Shown here piece by piece: positions 29,744 to 38,795 of a stretch of DNA of 64,000 nt. The DNA comes from Mycobacterium kyorinense. Its GTDB lineage: Bacteria > Actinomycetota > Actinomycetes > Mycobacteriales > Mycobacteriaceae. A program made the translations under genes and the position numbers. The stretch spans positions 47,710 to 111,709 of the forward strand of contig NZ_LZKJ01000166.1 in NCBI RefSeq assembly GCF_001672775.1, given 5' to 3'. The notes under the pieces are model-generated. The model worked only from the letters and a program-made list of their open reading frames with translations, was not told the DNA's origin and did no database searches. The stretch's first letter is position 1; every line of letters starts with the position of its first letter.

Positions 29744-30601
29744 CTACTGACTCTGCTGGGGATTGACCGAACGCACACCACCCCACCGCGACGGCGGCCA
29801 GACGATGAACCGCGCCTTGCCGATGACGTTGCCGACCGGCACGGTGCCCGACAGCGGATCGCCGGTGCACAGCAGGCCCTTCATCGCGTCGGCCGGGGTG
29901 CTGGTGCAATGGGCGCGGGAATCCGCCGAATGGGTGCGGTTGTCGCCCATTACCCACAACCGGTCCTGCGGGACGGTGACCGGCCCGAACTCGTTGCCTA
30001 GGCAGGGGTACACCGCCGGGTCGGTCATCAGCGTGGCCGGATCCAGATACGGTTCACTCAACCGGGCGCCGTTGACCGTCAACCCGGTGTCGTTGCGGCA
30101 CTGCACGGTCTGCCCGCCCACCGCGATCACCCGCTTGACCAGGTCGTTCTCGTCGGGTGGCACGAAGCCGACGAAGGACAGCCCGTCCTGCAGCCAGCGC
30201 ACCACGGTGTTGTGTGAGCGGATCGACTTGTATCCGAGGTTCCACGATGGGGGCCCCTTGAACACGACGACGTCGCCGGGTTGCGGCGATCCGAAGTGGT
30301 AGCTGATTTTGTCGACCATGATGCGATCGCCGACGCAGCCCGTGCAGCCATGCAACGTGGGTTCCATCGATTCCGACGGGATGAGGTAGGGCCGCGCCAC
30401 GAACGTCAACATGACGTAGTAGAGAATCACCGCGATCGCCGCGAGGATCGCGATCTCGCGCAGCGCCGCCGCCCGCTTTTTGCCCTTCGGTTCGTCGCTG
30501 GTCTTGCCATCCTCAGCGGCGGGCTCTTGGGTGGCGACATTAGGCTCCGCCGGACCGGAATCGGGTTCGCGCTCGGAGGACGAGTCCGTGGTTTCGGTCA
30601 C
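29744..30601 (-). CDS. lepB: Signal peptidase I
   Basis: A 285-residue membrane peptidase that removes signal peptides from exported proteins. Acidic cytosolic N-terminus (~1-38), one membrane helix (~49-69), then the periplasmic catalytic domain with nucleophile Ser78 in PSESMEPTL and general base Lys156 in [11 protein letters not shown]. Box E is [13 protein letters not shown]. Two Cys pairs near the substrate groove ([14 protein letters not shown]...HCTST) suit an oxidising environment. Confidence 0.95.
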   Translation of the reverse strand: MTETTDSSSEREPDSGPAEPNVATQEPAAEDGKTSDEPKGKKRAAALREIAILAAIAVILYYVMLTFVARPYLIPSESMEPTLHGCTGCVGDRIMVDKISYHFGSPQPGDVVVFKGPPSWNLGYKSIRSHNTVVRWLQDGLSFVGFVPPDENDLVKRVIAVGGQTVQCRNDTGLTVNGARLSEPYLDPATLMTDPAVYPCLGNEFGPVTVPQDRLWVMGDNRTHSADSRAHCTSTPADAMKGLLCTGDPLSGTVPVGNVIGKARFIVWPPSRWGGVRSVNPQQSQ

Positions 30602-30671
30602 CAGATCAGCGTAGCCAGGGTGGCCCGCACCGCCGTCAGCCGCATCCGCCCGACGTCGAAGCGGCCGCGAT

Positions 30672-31013
30672 TCAGCGCTTTTCCTTGATCTTGGCCTTCT
30701 TGCCGCGCAGCTCGCGGAGGTAGTACAGCTTGGCGCGACGGACGTCGCCGCGTGTCACGACCTCGATGTGGTCGATGTTGGGCGAGTGCACCGGGAAAGT
30801 CCGTTCCACGCCGACGCCGTAGCTCTCCTTGCGCACGGTGAAGGTCTCACGGATACCGCCGCCCTGCCGGCGGATCACCACGCCCTTGAACACCTGGATG
30901 CGCTCCTTGGCACCCTCGATCACCTTGACGTGCACGTTGACCGTGTCGCCGGCGCTGAAGCCCGGGATGTCGTCGCGCAGCGACGCGTTGTCGACGAAGT
31001 CCAGCGTGTTCAT
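30672..31013 (-). CDS. rplS: 50S ribosomal protein L19
   Basis: A 113-residue bL19, at the subunit interface. [33 protein letters not shown], then [25 protein letters not shown] and [21 protein letters not shown] 31013 has AAGGAAG upstream; the in-frame extension to 31103 reads as leader. It lies 70 bases upstream of lepB on the same strand. Confidence 0.96.
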   Translation of the reverse strand: MNTLDFVDNASLRDDIPGFSAGDTVNVHVKVIEGAKERIQVFKGVVIRRQGGGIRETFTVRKESYGVGVERTFPVHSPNIDHIEVVTRGDVRRAKLYYLRELRGKKAKIKEKR

Positions 31014-31345
31014 TTCCGAAGACACTTCCTTGCGGTTCGCGGCCGGGGTTTCTGCCTGCGCCGGCGGCGCAGGGCGGTCAACCGAGCCGATGGATTCGGG
31101 CATCTTGGCGTATCTCGCAGCAGGCGGAAGCAGCCCGGCCGCCCGGCAACCGCTGGAGACAACTGGTCAATTGTGCCAGATGGCGCGCACGCAGTGAAAT
31201 CAGGCAAAATCACCGGTCAGGCCTGCCATCCGATCGGGTGGGCGAATGGTACACATTAAGGGGCCTGACCACCGCGTCCGGCAGCCGGACGGCTGGTGGC
31301 GACCTGATGTTCAGGTGTTTCTTGGCAACTCTCCCGAGGAGACGC
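31014..31345. other. Divergent promoter region between rplS and lppW
   Basis: About 330 bases without a supported gene. It must carry promoters for rplS-lepB-rnhB and for lppW. A GTCCGG/CCGGAC hairpin with a three-base loop lies around 31273-31287. Extensions of either gene into this area are possible but have no ribosome site. Confidence 0.45.
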
Positions 31346-32266
31346 ATGCGAGCGCGGGTCCCGATGCTGCTCATCGCCGCCGCGGCGGCGCTGAGCGTGC
31401 TGGTGGCCGGCTGCGAGGCCAAGGTGTACGGCGCGTCGTCCTCTCGGCCGGCGGAGCACCGGACGAGCCGGGTGGCACCGCTGGTGCAAGCGCTGATCCC
31501 GCCCGAATCGGCGTTCGCCGAGTCGACCGGTGCGCCGGGCGGGCTGCAACGGCGCATCCAGCAAGCCACCGACGAGGCCGCCGCGGACGGCGCGACGATC
31601 TCGGTTGCGCTTTTCGACCGCCACACCAACCGGATGTTCTCCAACGGCAGGGACAAGCTGATCGGCATCGCGTCGGTGGCCAAGTTGTTCATCGCCGACG
31701 ATCTGCTGCGGGCCGAAACTCAGGGTCAGATCCAGCTGTCGCCGGAGGACCGGCAGGCGCTCGACATCATGCTGCGCTCCTCCGACGACAACGCTGCCGA
31801 GACATTCTGGAATCAGCGGGGCGGCCAGGCGATCATCGCCGAGGTCGCCGAGCGGTACGGGTTGACCGCCACGACCCCCCCGGGCGACGGACGCTGGTGG
31901 GACACCATGAGTTCGGCATCCGATCTGATCCGCTATTACGACATGCTGCTCAGCGGGTCCGGCGGCTTGTCGGCGGCGCAGGCCGACATCATCGTGCAGA
32001 ACCTGGCCGGGTCCACCCCGACCGGCGTCGACGGCTATCCGCAACGGTTCGGCATCCCCGACGGCTTGTACGCCGAGCCGGTTGCCGTCAAACAGGGCTG
32101 GATGTGCTGCATCGGCAGTGACTGGATGCACTTGTCAACCGGCGTTATCGGCGCAGATCGCCGCTACATCATGGTGATTGAGTCGCTGCAGCCCGCCGAT
32201 GAGGCCACCGCGCGGGCAACGATCACCCAGGCGGTCAAGACGATGTTCCCGACCGGTCGGATCTAA
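31346..32266 (+). CDS. lppW: Lipoprotein LppW, serine beta-lactamase/PBP-like fold
   Basis: A 306-residue lipoprotein: signal peptide with lipobox LVAGC (acylated Cys23). The exported domain resembles class A beta-lactamases: Ser110-x-x-Lys113 (SVAK), SSDDN at 145-149 in place of SDN, and VKQGW in place of KTG. The altered third motif makes classical beta-lactamase activity doubtful; peptidoglycan or ester hydrolysis is possible. GAGGAG precedes ATG 31346. The stop overlaps the trmD stop by three bases in a convergent arrangement (CTAA). Confidence 0.85.
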   Translation: MRARVPMLLIAAAAALSVLVAGCEAKVYGASSSRPAEHRTSRVAPLVQALIPPESAFAESTGAPGGLQRRIQQATDEAAADGATISVALFDRHTNRMFSNGRDKLIGIASVAKLFIADDLLRAETQGQIQLSPEDRQALDIMLRSSDDNAAETFWNQRGGQAIIAEVAERYGLTATTPPGDGRWWDTMSSASDLIRYYDMLLSGSGGLSAAQADIIVQNLAGSTPTGVDGYPQRFGIPDGLYAEPVAVKQGWMCCIGSDWMHLSTGVIGADRRYIMVIESLQPADEATARATITQAVKTMFPTGRI

Positions 32267-32970
32267 CCGTCGGCGGAGTCGGCCGGACCCTGCCCGGCCA
32301 CTAAATCCGGCCGACGCTCCCGGGTGCGCTGCATCGCGGCCGCCCGCCGCCATTCGGCGATACGCGCGTGATCGCCGGACAGCAACACCTCGGGCACGTC
32401 GAGCCCGCGCCACGTCGGCGGCCTGGTGTACGACGGGCCCTCCAGCAGGCCGTCGGCATGCGAATCATCGTGCACCGACTGCGGATTGCCGATGACATCG
32501 GGCAGCAGCCGGATGACCGCCTCGATCATCACCAGCGCCGCCGACTCCCCGCCGGGCAACACATAGTCGCCGATCGAAGCCTCTTCCACCCGCATTCGTC
32601 GAGCGGCATCGTCGACGACCCGCTGGTCGATACCCTCATAGCGTCCGCACGCGAACACCAGATGCGTTTCGCTGGTCCACCGTTGGGCGGTGCGCTGCCG
32701 GAAAGGCGTGCCGGCCGGCGTCGGCACGACGAGAAGCGTGTTCTCCGAGCAGATTTCGTCCAGCGCTTCGCCCCAGACCGGTGCCCGCATCACCATGCCC
32801 GGTCCGCCGCCATACGGCGTATCGTCCACCGAGCGGTGTACGTCGTGGGTCCAGCGTCGCAAGTCGTGCACCCCGAGCTGAACCAGCCCGGACTCGATTG
32901 CCTTGCCCGGCAACGATTGTCGCAGCGGATCCAGGTAGCTCGGGAAGATCGTCACGACGTCGATTTTCAT
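32263..32970 (-). CDS. trmD: tRNA (guanine37-N1)-methyltransferase
   Basis: A 235-residue SPOUT enzyme that methylates G37 of tRNAs reading CNN/GNN codons and prevents frameshifting. IDVVTIFPSYLDPLR, then DDTPYGGGPGMVM, and the trefoil-knot SAM site ACGRYEGIDQRV and IGDYVLPGGESAAL. The tail is slightly longer than in E. coli. Part of the rpsP-khpA-rimM-trmD operon. Confidence 0.96.
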   Translation of the reverse strand: MKIDVVTIFPSYLDPLRQSLPGKAIESGLVQLGVHDLRRWTHDVHRSVDDTPYGGGPGMVMRAPVWGEALDEICSENTLLVVPTPAGTPFRQRTAQRWTSETHLVFACGRYEGIDQRVVDDAARRMRVEEASIGDYVLPGGESAALVMIEAVIRLLPDVIGNPQSVHDDSHADGLLEGPSYTRPPTWRGLDVPEVLLSGDHARIAEWRRAAAMQRTRERRPDLVAGQGPADSADG

Positions 32971-32983
32971 GTCGATGCGCCCC

Positions 32984-33505
32984 TCACTGCCCCAAATCCA
33001 GCAATCCGTCAGGCGGATCGATCTCGATGGTGTGCGAGTCCAGCGACACCGACGTCACGATCGCGCCGACGAACGGCACCAGCAACTCGCCCGCCTCGGC
33101 GCGGCGGACCGCCAGCAACTCACCGGCGGCGGTGTGCAGCACCTCGGTGACGGTGCCGATGTCCTGGCCGGTGATCGTGCGGACCCGAAGACCCTCTAGC
33201 TGGTGGTCGTAATAGGTGTCCGGCTCGTCGATGGGCGGCAGATCCTGCGAATCGACGAGGAACTGGGTTCCGCGCAACGCATCGGCGGCATCGCGGTCGC
33301 TTACCCCCGCCAATCGGACCAGCAGCCGTCCGCCGTGCGCCCGCGCGGTGTCGACGACGTAGCTGCGCTCCTCGCCGTCGGATCCTTTGGCGCGCAACAC
33401 CGCTCCCGGCGCGAACCGGGTCTCGGGATCGTCGGTGCGGACCTCGACGACGACCTCGCCGGTGATGCCGTGCGCTTTCGCCACCCGCCCGACCAGCAGC
33501 TCCAT
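32984..33505 (-). CDS. rimM: Ribosome maturation factor RimM
   Basis: A 173-residue 16S rRNA processing factor that binds S19. [26 protein letters not shown] starts the N-terminal RimM domain; the PRC-barrel half holds [13 protein letters not shown] and [16 protein letters not shown]. It starts five bases after khpA and precedes trmD by 13 bases. Confidence 0.95.
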   Translation of the reverse strand: MELLVGRVAKAHGITGEVVVEVRTDDPETRFAPGAVLRAKGSDGEERSYVVDTARAHGGRLLVRLAGVSDRDAADALRGTQFLVDSQDLPPIDEPDTYYDHQLEGLRVRTITGQDIGTVTEVLHTAAGELLAVRRAEAGELLVPFVGAIVTSVSLDSHTIEIDPPDGLLDLGQ

Positions 33506-33510
33506 CAGGG

Positions 33511-33753
33511 CTACTGGTCGGTGTCCACCACGTCGACGCGGATCCCACGGCCGCCGATTCCGGCCACCAGCGTGCGCAACGCAGTCGCGGTGCGTCCGCC
33601 GCGGCCGATCACCTTGCCGAGATCGTCGGGATGAACGTGCACTTCCACGGTCCTGCCGCGGCGGTTGGTGACCATGTCGACCCGAACATCGTCGGGGTTG
33701 TCGACGATCCCGCGGACCAGGTGCTCGACGGCGTCTACGACGACGGTGGCCAT
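33511..33753 (-). CDS. khpA: KH-domain RNA-binding protein KhpA (Rv2908c-like)
   Basis: An 80-residue single KH domain with the GxxG loop in [19 protein letters not shown]. Homologues bind RNA widely and affect cell division and elongation in Gram-positives. Located between rpsP and rimM as in most bacteria, two bases after rpsP. Confidence 0.94.
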   Translation of the reverse strand: MATVVVDAVEHLVRGIVDNPDDVRVDMVTNRRGRTVEVHVHPDDLGKVIGRGGRTATALRTLVAGIGGRGIRVDVVDTDQ

Positions 33754-33755
33754 GA

Positions 33756-34262
33756 TCAGCTTTCGGCGGCCGGCTCGGCTGGCTCGGCCTGCTCGGCCGG
33801 CGCGGCCTGCTCGGCGGCCGGCGCGGATTCGGCGGCTTTGTCGGCCTCGGCCGGCTTGTCGGCCTTCTTGGCGGGAGCCTTCTTCTTCTTCGGCGTCGCG
33901 GCCTCGGTGCTTGGTTCCCCCTCCGCGGCGGCCAGCGCAGCGTTGAACAGCTCCAGCTTGCTCGGCTTGGCTTCGGCCACTTTCAGCCGGCCCTCGGCAC
34001 CGGGCAGCCCTTTGAACTTCTGCCAGTCACCGGTGATCTTCAGCAGCTTGAGCACGGGCTCGGTGGGCTGAGCACCGACCGAGAGCCAGTACTGGGCACG
34101 CTCGGAATCGATCTCGATGAGGCTCGGCTCTTCCTTGGGGTGATAGCGGCCGATGACCTCGATGGAGCGGCCGTCACGCCGGGTGCGCGCGTCGGCGACG
34201 GCGATGCGGTACTGGGGATTGCGGATCTTGCCAAGCCGGGTGAGCTTGATCTTCACAGCCAT
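33756..34262 (-). CDS. rpsP: 30S ribosomal protein S16
   Basis: A 168-residue bS16. The first 85 residues are canonical ([20 protein letters not shown] and [16 protein letters not shown]), assembling into the small-subunit body. The remaining half is an actinobacterial extension of Lys and Ala/Glu/Pro repeats ([20 protein letters not shown]) of unknown role. First gene of the rpsP-khpA-rimM-trmD operon; the promoter lies in 34263-34388, where CGCTG/CAGCG and GATCC-type hairpins suggest a structured leader. Confidence 0.96.
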   Translation of the reverse strand: MAVKIKLTRLGKIRNPQYRIAVADARTRRDGRSIEVIGRYHPKEEPSLIEIDSERAQYWLSVGAQPTEPVLKLLKITGDWQKFKGLPGAEGRLKVAEAKPSKLELFNAALAAAEGEPSTEAATPKKKKAPAKKADKPAEADKAAESAPAAEQAAPAEQAEPAEPAAES

Positions 34263-34388
34263 GGTTAGCGACTTCTCCTATGCGTGTCACGCTGCAATTC
34301 AGCGATCCGGGCAGGATGCCGGGATCCGGTTTTGCCTCGCGTGTGCAGCCGCTCATTGTGCCAGAACGCCGACGTTGAGTGGAAATCG

Positions 34389-34808
34389 TCAGGGGCGCCG
34401 GTCGAAGCACTTGGTCTCGACGCGGCGGCTCATCCGCCAGCCGGCCGGGGTGCGGACGAACTCGTCGTCGTACCACAGGCCCAACAGCATCGTGCTGGGC
34501 GTCTCACCACCGAACACCATCGGGTTGAAGCAGAAGGTCCGCGCGCTCGCCGAGTCACCGTCGATCCGGATCGAGGGCAGACCCAGCATGTGGGCGTAGT
34601 TGGCGAAATTGGGCAACACCTCCGCCAGCCAGGCCTTCACCTGCGGATACTGTCCGTCGATGCCGCCCATCGCGCGGTAGTCGATGTATGCGTCCGGAAT
34701 GAATACCGCATCGAGGTCGTCGAATCGACGCCTGTCGATGGCGCTGGAGTAATCAACCAACAGCTGCTGGATCTCCAATCGGTCGGAGACTTCCGCCTGG
34801 CTCAACAT
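34389..34808 (-). CDS. SnoaL/NTF2-like fold protein (Rv2910c-like)
   Basis: A 139-residue protein of the SnoaL-like (NTF2-fold) superfamily. VSDRLEIQQLLVDYSSAIDR (N-terminal helix pair), FDDLDAVFIPDAYIDY and GWRMSRRVETKCFDRR at the end are typical. These proteins bind small hydrophobic ligands and include dehydratases and isomerases; no substrate can be given. ATG 34808 is preferred to 34841 because it gives the usual N-terminus. Gene order matches Rv2910c. Confidence 0.8.
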   Translation of the reverse strand: MLSQAEVSDRLEIQQLLVDYSSAIDRRRFDDLDAVFIPDAYIDYRAMGGIDGQYPQVKAWLAEVLPNFANYAHMLGLPSIRIDGDSASARTFCFNPMVFGGETPSTMLLGLWYDDEFVRTPAGWRMSRRVETKCFDRRP

Positions 34809-34901
34809 GAGATTGATTGAACACGACGCGACCGGACCCAATTGCCCACTCCTTGCCGTTCCGCCAGCATCGTCGTGGGGCGGCCGTTAGGCTGACCGCC
34901 C

Positions 34902-35777
34902 ATGCGCAGGCTTGTCGCCGCGATCGCGGCTGTGCTCACCGCGCTGAGCGCCTCCCCCATGACGGCGTGGGCCGATACCAGCGTGCAGCCGGTCGGCTCG
35001 GTACCGGTCCCGGACGGCCCGGCGCAGACGTGGATCGTGGCCGACCTGGACTCGGGCCGGGTGCTGGCCGCGCGCGACGAGAACGTCGGGCACCCACCTG
35101 CCAGCACGATCAAAGTGTTGCTGGCGTTGGTCGCTCTTGACGAGCTGAGCCTGGATTCCACCGCGGTCGCCGACGAGGCCGACACCCACGTCGAGTGCAA
35201 CTGCGTCGGCGTCAAGCCCGGCCGCACCTACACGGCACGCCAGTTGCTCGATGGTCTGCTGCTGGTGTCGGGCAATGACGCCGCGAACACGCTGGCGCGC
35301 ATGCTCGGCGGCCAACAGGCCGCGGTGGCCAAGATGAACGCCAAGGCCGGCGCCCTGGGCGCGACCAGCACGCACGCGGCAACGCCGTCCGGACTGGACG
35401 GGCCCGGCGGTTCGGGCGCCTCGACCGCGCACGACCTGGCCGTCATCTTCCGCGCGGCGCTGGCCAACCCGGTGTTCGCGCAGATCACCGCCCAGCCGTC
35501 CGCGATGTTCCCCACCGATAACGACGGCGAACACCAGATCGTCAACCAGGACGAGCTGCTCTACCGGTATCCGGGCGCGATCGGCGGCAAGACCGGCTTT
35601 ACCAACGCCGCCCGCAAGACGTTCGTCGGCGCCGCCGCGCGCGACGGTCGCCGGTTGGTGATCGCGATGATGTACGGACTGGTCCGCGAGGGCGGGCCGA
35701 CCTACTGGGATCAGGCCGCCAGCCTGCTCGACTGGGGCTTTGCGCTGAGCCCCCAGTCGGGTATCGGTGCTCTTTGA
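34902..35777 (+). CDS. dacB2: D-alanyl-D-alanine carboxypeptidase DacB2
   Basis: A 291-residue secreted or membrane-associated penicillin-binding protein that removes the terminal D-Ala of peptidoglycan stem peptides. Signal peptide ~1-24 (ALSASPMTAWA-DT). Ser68-x-x-Lys71 (PASTIK), Ser123-Gly-Asn125 (LVSGNDAAN) and Lys230-Thr-Gly (GGKTGFT) are all intact. Gene order matches Rv2911. Downstream, a foreign-looking regulatory cassette separates it from tetR. Confidence 0.94.
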   Translation: MRRLVAAIAAVLTALSASPMTAWADTSVQPVGSVPVPDGPAQTWIVADLDSGRVLAARDENVGHPPASTIKVLLALVALDELSLDSTAVADEADTHVECNCVGVKPGRTYTARQLLDGLLLVSGNDAANTLARMLGGQQAAVAKMNAKAGALGATSTHAATPSGLDGPGGSGASTAHDLAVIFRAALANPVFAQITAQPSAMFPTDNDGEHQIVNQDELLYRYPGAIGGKTGFTNAARKTFVGAAARDGRRLVIAMMYGLVREGGPTYWDQAASLLDWGFALSPQSGIGAL

Positions 35778-35824
35778 GCCTGAACTCAGGGCCTTCGTCG
35801 ACATCACCGCCTGACCACCCCGCC

Positions 35825-35964
35825 GAAAGGTCCGACCCGATTCCACAGGAAAAGCTGGGCAGACCAGCAGATCGCCTACGCGCCCACCCACCGGAACCAA
35901 GATCAATTCCTGCGCCCACAGTTCAACGCAGCCCATCGCTGGATCGAGGCTAAGTCGGCGGCGA
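35825..35964. repeat. Direct repeat copy A (140 bp)
   Basis: Nearly identical to 38049-38185. It runs from GAAAGG to GGCGGCGA, and the two copies differ by a few substitutions and two small indels (3 bases in total). A shared 14-mer TGAGCCTGAACTCA precedes each copy, starting at the stop codon of dacB2 here and of the first STAS gene there. Not a recognised IS end. Confidence 0.85.
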
Positions 35965-36069
35965 GCTATCACGCGAAGTACCCTTCATTCAGGGCCGCGA
36001 CGGGGCGTGGTCTCGGTGGGAAAGCGGCGAACGTGCACCGGTGATCGGGGCTGGAGCGGCGACGAGAAG

Positions 36070-37368
36070 ATGACTACCGAAGAGACGCTTCCGCAGTCGG
36101 ACGCCGAACGAGTCGAGGCGGCGAGAATGCGTGCCGTCGCCCGGTATTCCATCCTCGACACGCCGCCTGATGGCGCCTTCGACCGAATCGCACGGATTGC
36201 CGCGCGGGTTTTCCATACCGCCATGGCGACTGTGACCATCGTCGACACGGATCGCATTTGGTTCAAAGCTACCCACGGGTTGACGGACGTCAGCCAGATA
36301 GGTCGCGATCCCGGGCTGTGCGCCTCGGCGATCCTCAACGATGCGACCTACCTCGTCCGCGACGCTCTCACCGACCCCCGCACGGTAGATAACCCCCTGG
36401 TGCACGGGGAGATGGGCATCCGGTTCTACGCTGCGGCGCCAATCGTCACGGCTGACGGCCACCGCCTCGGCACGGTGAATGTCCTCGACACCGAACCGCA
36501 GGAACCGACCGACGAGGCAATGGCCACGCTGGCAGAGCTCGCCGCTATCACCATGGACGAACTCGAACTGCGGCTCTCCGCATTGAATACGCTCCGCCGC
36601 GAACGTGAACGCCGCGAGCAATCGGAACGCGACAGGAACACCATCGCGGATTACGCTGCGGTGCTGCAACGCTCGCTGCTGCCACCGACTCTCCCAGATA
36701 TCCCCGGGTTGACACTCGCCGCGCACTACTATCCGGCGTCACCTACGCAGGTCGGAGGCGACTTCTACGATGTGTTTCCGCTGGGGGGCGGACGATGGGC
36801 CTTCTTCCTCGGCGATGTGGAAGGACACGGTGCCGCAGCGGCCGCACTCACATCGCTTATCCGCTACACGCTTCGCGCCACTGCGCTACGTTTCCGTGAC
36901 CCGAGAGATGCGCTCGCTGAACTCAATGCCGTCCTGGTTCGAGATCCGAATGAAAATAGGTTCTGCACTGTGCTGTTTGGCGTCCTAGAGCCCTCGCCGG
37001 ATGGTGATGGAGCCCAGATCGCCGTGGCCACCGGAGGTCACCCGCCGGCCTTACTGCTCGATGCCGCTTCCGGCGAGGTGAACAAAGTGCGATCCGCGCG
37101 GGGAATGCTTGTCGGAGCCGTCGCCGACGCGGTTTTCGACGCCTGCTCGCTTCGTCTGCGTCGCGGCTGCACCCTCCTGCTCTACACCGACGGAATTATC
37201 GAGGCACGCCCCGACGGTGAGAACTCGTTCGGGGAAGATCGGCTCGTCGCGTTCGCATCCCGTCACGTCCGGTTGCCCGCTCCTGGACTCCTCGAGGAAT
37301 TCGCGGATTTGATTCCGACGCTGCGGCCCTCCGACGACGTCGCCTTGCTCGCGTTCACCGCGCGCTGA
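36070..37368 (+). CDS. GAF-domain PP2C/SpoIIE-type serine phosphatase
   Basis: A 432-residue RsbU-like protein expected to dephosphorylate STAS anti-anti-sigma proteins. GAF domain at ~30-175 (ILDTPPDGAFDRIARIA, then DPGLCASAILND). A coiled linker (LRRERERREQSERDRN) leads to the PPM domain at ~210-430. Metal-binding Asp motifs are intact: GGDFYDVF, GDVEGHGAAAA, YTDGIIEARPDG and SDDVALLAF. ATG 36070 has only a weak purine-rich site. Two STAS genes follow; no kinase or sigma factor is present, so partners must be encoded elsewhere. Confidence 0.88.
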   Translation: MTTEETLPQSDAERVEAARMRAVARYSILDTPPDGAFDRIARIAARVFHTAMATVTIVDTDRIWFKATHGLTDVSQIGRDPGLCASAILNDATYLVRDALTDPRTVDNPLVHGEMGIRFYAAAPIVTADGHRLGTVNVLDTEPQEPTDEAMATLAELAAITMDELELRLSALNTLRRERERREQSERDRNTIADYAAVLQRSLLPPTLPDIPGLTLAAHYYPASPTQVGGDFYDVFPLGGGRWAFFLGDVEGHGAAAAALTSLIRYTLRATALRFRDPRDALAELNAVLVRDPNENRFCTVLFGVLEPSPDGDGAQIAVATGGHPPALLLDAASGEVNKVRSARGMLVGAVADAVFDACSLRLRRGCTLLLYTDGIIEARPDGENSFGEDRLVAFASRHVRLPAPGLLEEFADLIPTLRPSDDVALLAFTAR

Positions 37369-37578
37369 CACCGAACGAAGCCGGCGGCGCGTACCCCGGC
37401 TGCGGTCTGCCATCATTGGCTGCTCGGCCCACGCCATGGCATCCTTATGTGCAGTAGCCGATATTGGTGCGTGCGCTGCGCATTGCCGCGTCTGCCCTAC
37501 GGGGTTGAGCCATAGCCTCGGTGTGAGGTGTCAGCCTGCCGAAAGACCCGCTGAGACACCCAACGAACACGAGGATCC

Positions 37579-37977
37579 ATGATGGTCGAACAAGACGGCT
37601 CTACACCGAGTTCTCACCCAGAGTTGGACGACAGCAATTTCAAAGTCGATGAGACGTGGGTTGATCACCTGGTCGTGGTATCCGTCAGCGGAGATGTCGA
37701 CATAGCCAGTACTCCGCGGCTGACCGAGGCCATCGACGCCGCGCGCGCCAAAGGACCGAGCGGCGTGATCATCGACCTTTCCAATGTCGATTTCTTCGCC
37801 TCAGCCGGGGTTAATGTTCTCATCGCTGCTCACAGCGGCATTGCGCAATCAGGCCACTTCGCGGTGGTGGCCGACGGGCCGGCCACGCACCGGCCGCTCA
37901 CTTTGCTGGGTGTTGACGAGATCATGCCGCTGTACCGCACGCTGGACGACGCGCTGAGAAAACTTGCCGACGGCTGA
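37579..37977 (+). CDS. STAS-domain anti-sigma factor antagonist (copy 1)
   Basis: A 132-residue STAS protein of the SpoIIAA/RsbV type. The predicted phosphorylation site is Ser75 in FFASAGVNV. The N-terminal ~20 residues are disordered (Ser/Pro/Asp-rich). It is the same length as copy 2, with the residue 98-115 block (FAVVADGPATHRPLTLLG) identical. Expected role: dephosphorylated by the upstream phosphatase, it would bind an anti-sigma kinase and free a sigma factor. A GGTGTC...GACACC hairpin precedes it. Confidence 0.87.
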   Translation: MMVEQDGSTPSSHPELDDSNFKVDETWVDHLVVVSVSGDVDIASTPRLTEAIDAARAKGPSGVIIDLSNVDFFASAGVNVLIAAHSGIAQSGHFAVVADGPATHRPLTLLGVDEIMPLYRTLDDALRKLADG

Positions 37978-38048
37978 GCCTGAACTCACCAGATTGATGT
38001 TCCTGAAGCAACAATCTGGCGCATCAGCACCGATCTGGCCGCGCCGGT

Positions 38049-38185
38049 GAAAGGCGCGACCCGATTCCACAGGAAAGCTGGGCAGACCAGCAGATCGCCT
38101 ACGCCCACCCACCGGAACCAAGATCAATTCCTGCGCCCTCAATTCAACGCAGCCCATCGGTGGATCGAGGCTAAGTCTGCGGCGA
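38049..38185. repeat. Direct repeat copy B (137 bp)
   Basis: Second copy of the element at 35825-35964, preceded at 37975 by the same TGAGCCTGAACTCA that starts at a stop codon. The 2.2 kb between the copies holds the phosphatase and the first STAS gene. Further on, a perfect 14-bp palindrome GATGCCGCGGCATC lies at 38242-38255, before the second STAS gene. The rest of the 410-base gap shows no gene. Confidence 0.85.
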
Positions 38186-38389
38186 CGCTCCGAAAACCCA
38201 TCCCCTCCCCTGTGGGGTGCAGGTTTGTGGGCTAGTCTTCTGATGCCGCGGCATCCTGTTGTACGCGAGTCGGATGTGCGGCATGCGCTGGCAGCCGTCG
38301 GCGCTGGTTACCGGGTTGAGGCCACAGCCCACGGCCGAACATGCCGGCGCCGCAAGCAGGCGCGCAGAAGCGTGCAAGGAACGAGGAAA

Positions 38390-38788
38390 ATGATGGCCGA
38401 ACACCAGCAGGCTCCCCCGGGTTCCACACCGCAGCCCGGCAAGAACGACTTCAACGTCGACGAGAACTGGGTTGATCAGCTGGCCGTGGTCTCGGTGAGC
38501 GGCAGCGTGGACATGCTCAGCGCGCCCTGGTTGACCGAGGCGCTCGATGCCGCGCTGGCAAAAAGCCCGGCCGGCTTGGTTGTCGACCTGTCCCGTGTGG
38601 AGTTCCTCGGGTCGGCGGGGATCAGTGTCATCATCACCGCCCACGAAAACATCGGCGACACCAACCGCTTCGCCGTCGTCGCCGACGGGCCGGCCACCCA
38701 TCGGCCGCTCACGCTGCTGGGCCTCAACGAGATCATGTCGCTGTGCCGCACGCTCGACGATGCGCTGAGCAGGCTGTCCGGGATCTAG
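38390..38788 (+). CDS. STAS-domain anti-sigma factor antagonist (copy 2)
   Basis: A 132-residue paralogue of the gene at 37579-37977, with Ser75 in FLGSAGISV as predicted phosphosite and the same MM start context (ATGATGG). The N-terminal tail is Gln/Pro-rich. GAACGAGGAAA lies just before the ATG. The copies differ most in the helix after the phosphosite (AHENIGDTNR versus AHSGIAQSGH), which could give each a different anti-sigma partner. Confidence 0.87.
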   Translation: MMAEHQQAPPGSTPQPGKNDFNVDENWVDQLAVVSVSGSVDMLSAPWLTEALDAALAKSPAGLVVDLSRVEFLGSAGISVIITAHENIGDTNRFAVVADGPATHRPLTLLGLNEIMSLCRTLDDALSRLSGI

Positions 38789-38795
38789 CCGGGCC

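Noticed and set aside
34880..34900. Partial iron-box-like sequence (TTAGGCT) before dacB2
   Set aside because: Only one half of an IdeR box matches and dacB2 has no iron link.
34887..35972. Minus-strand frame of 361 codons
   Set aside because: Antisense to dacB2, which has all three PBP motifs; the frame has no recognisable domain.
37440..37580. Possible SigF promoter upstream of the first STAS gene
   Set aside because: A GGGTTGAG stretch occurs before both STAS genes, but the GTTT-N16-GGGTA pattern is not met.
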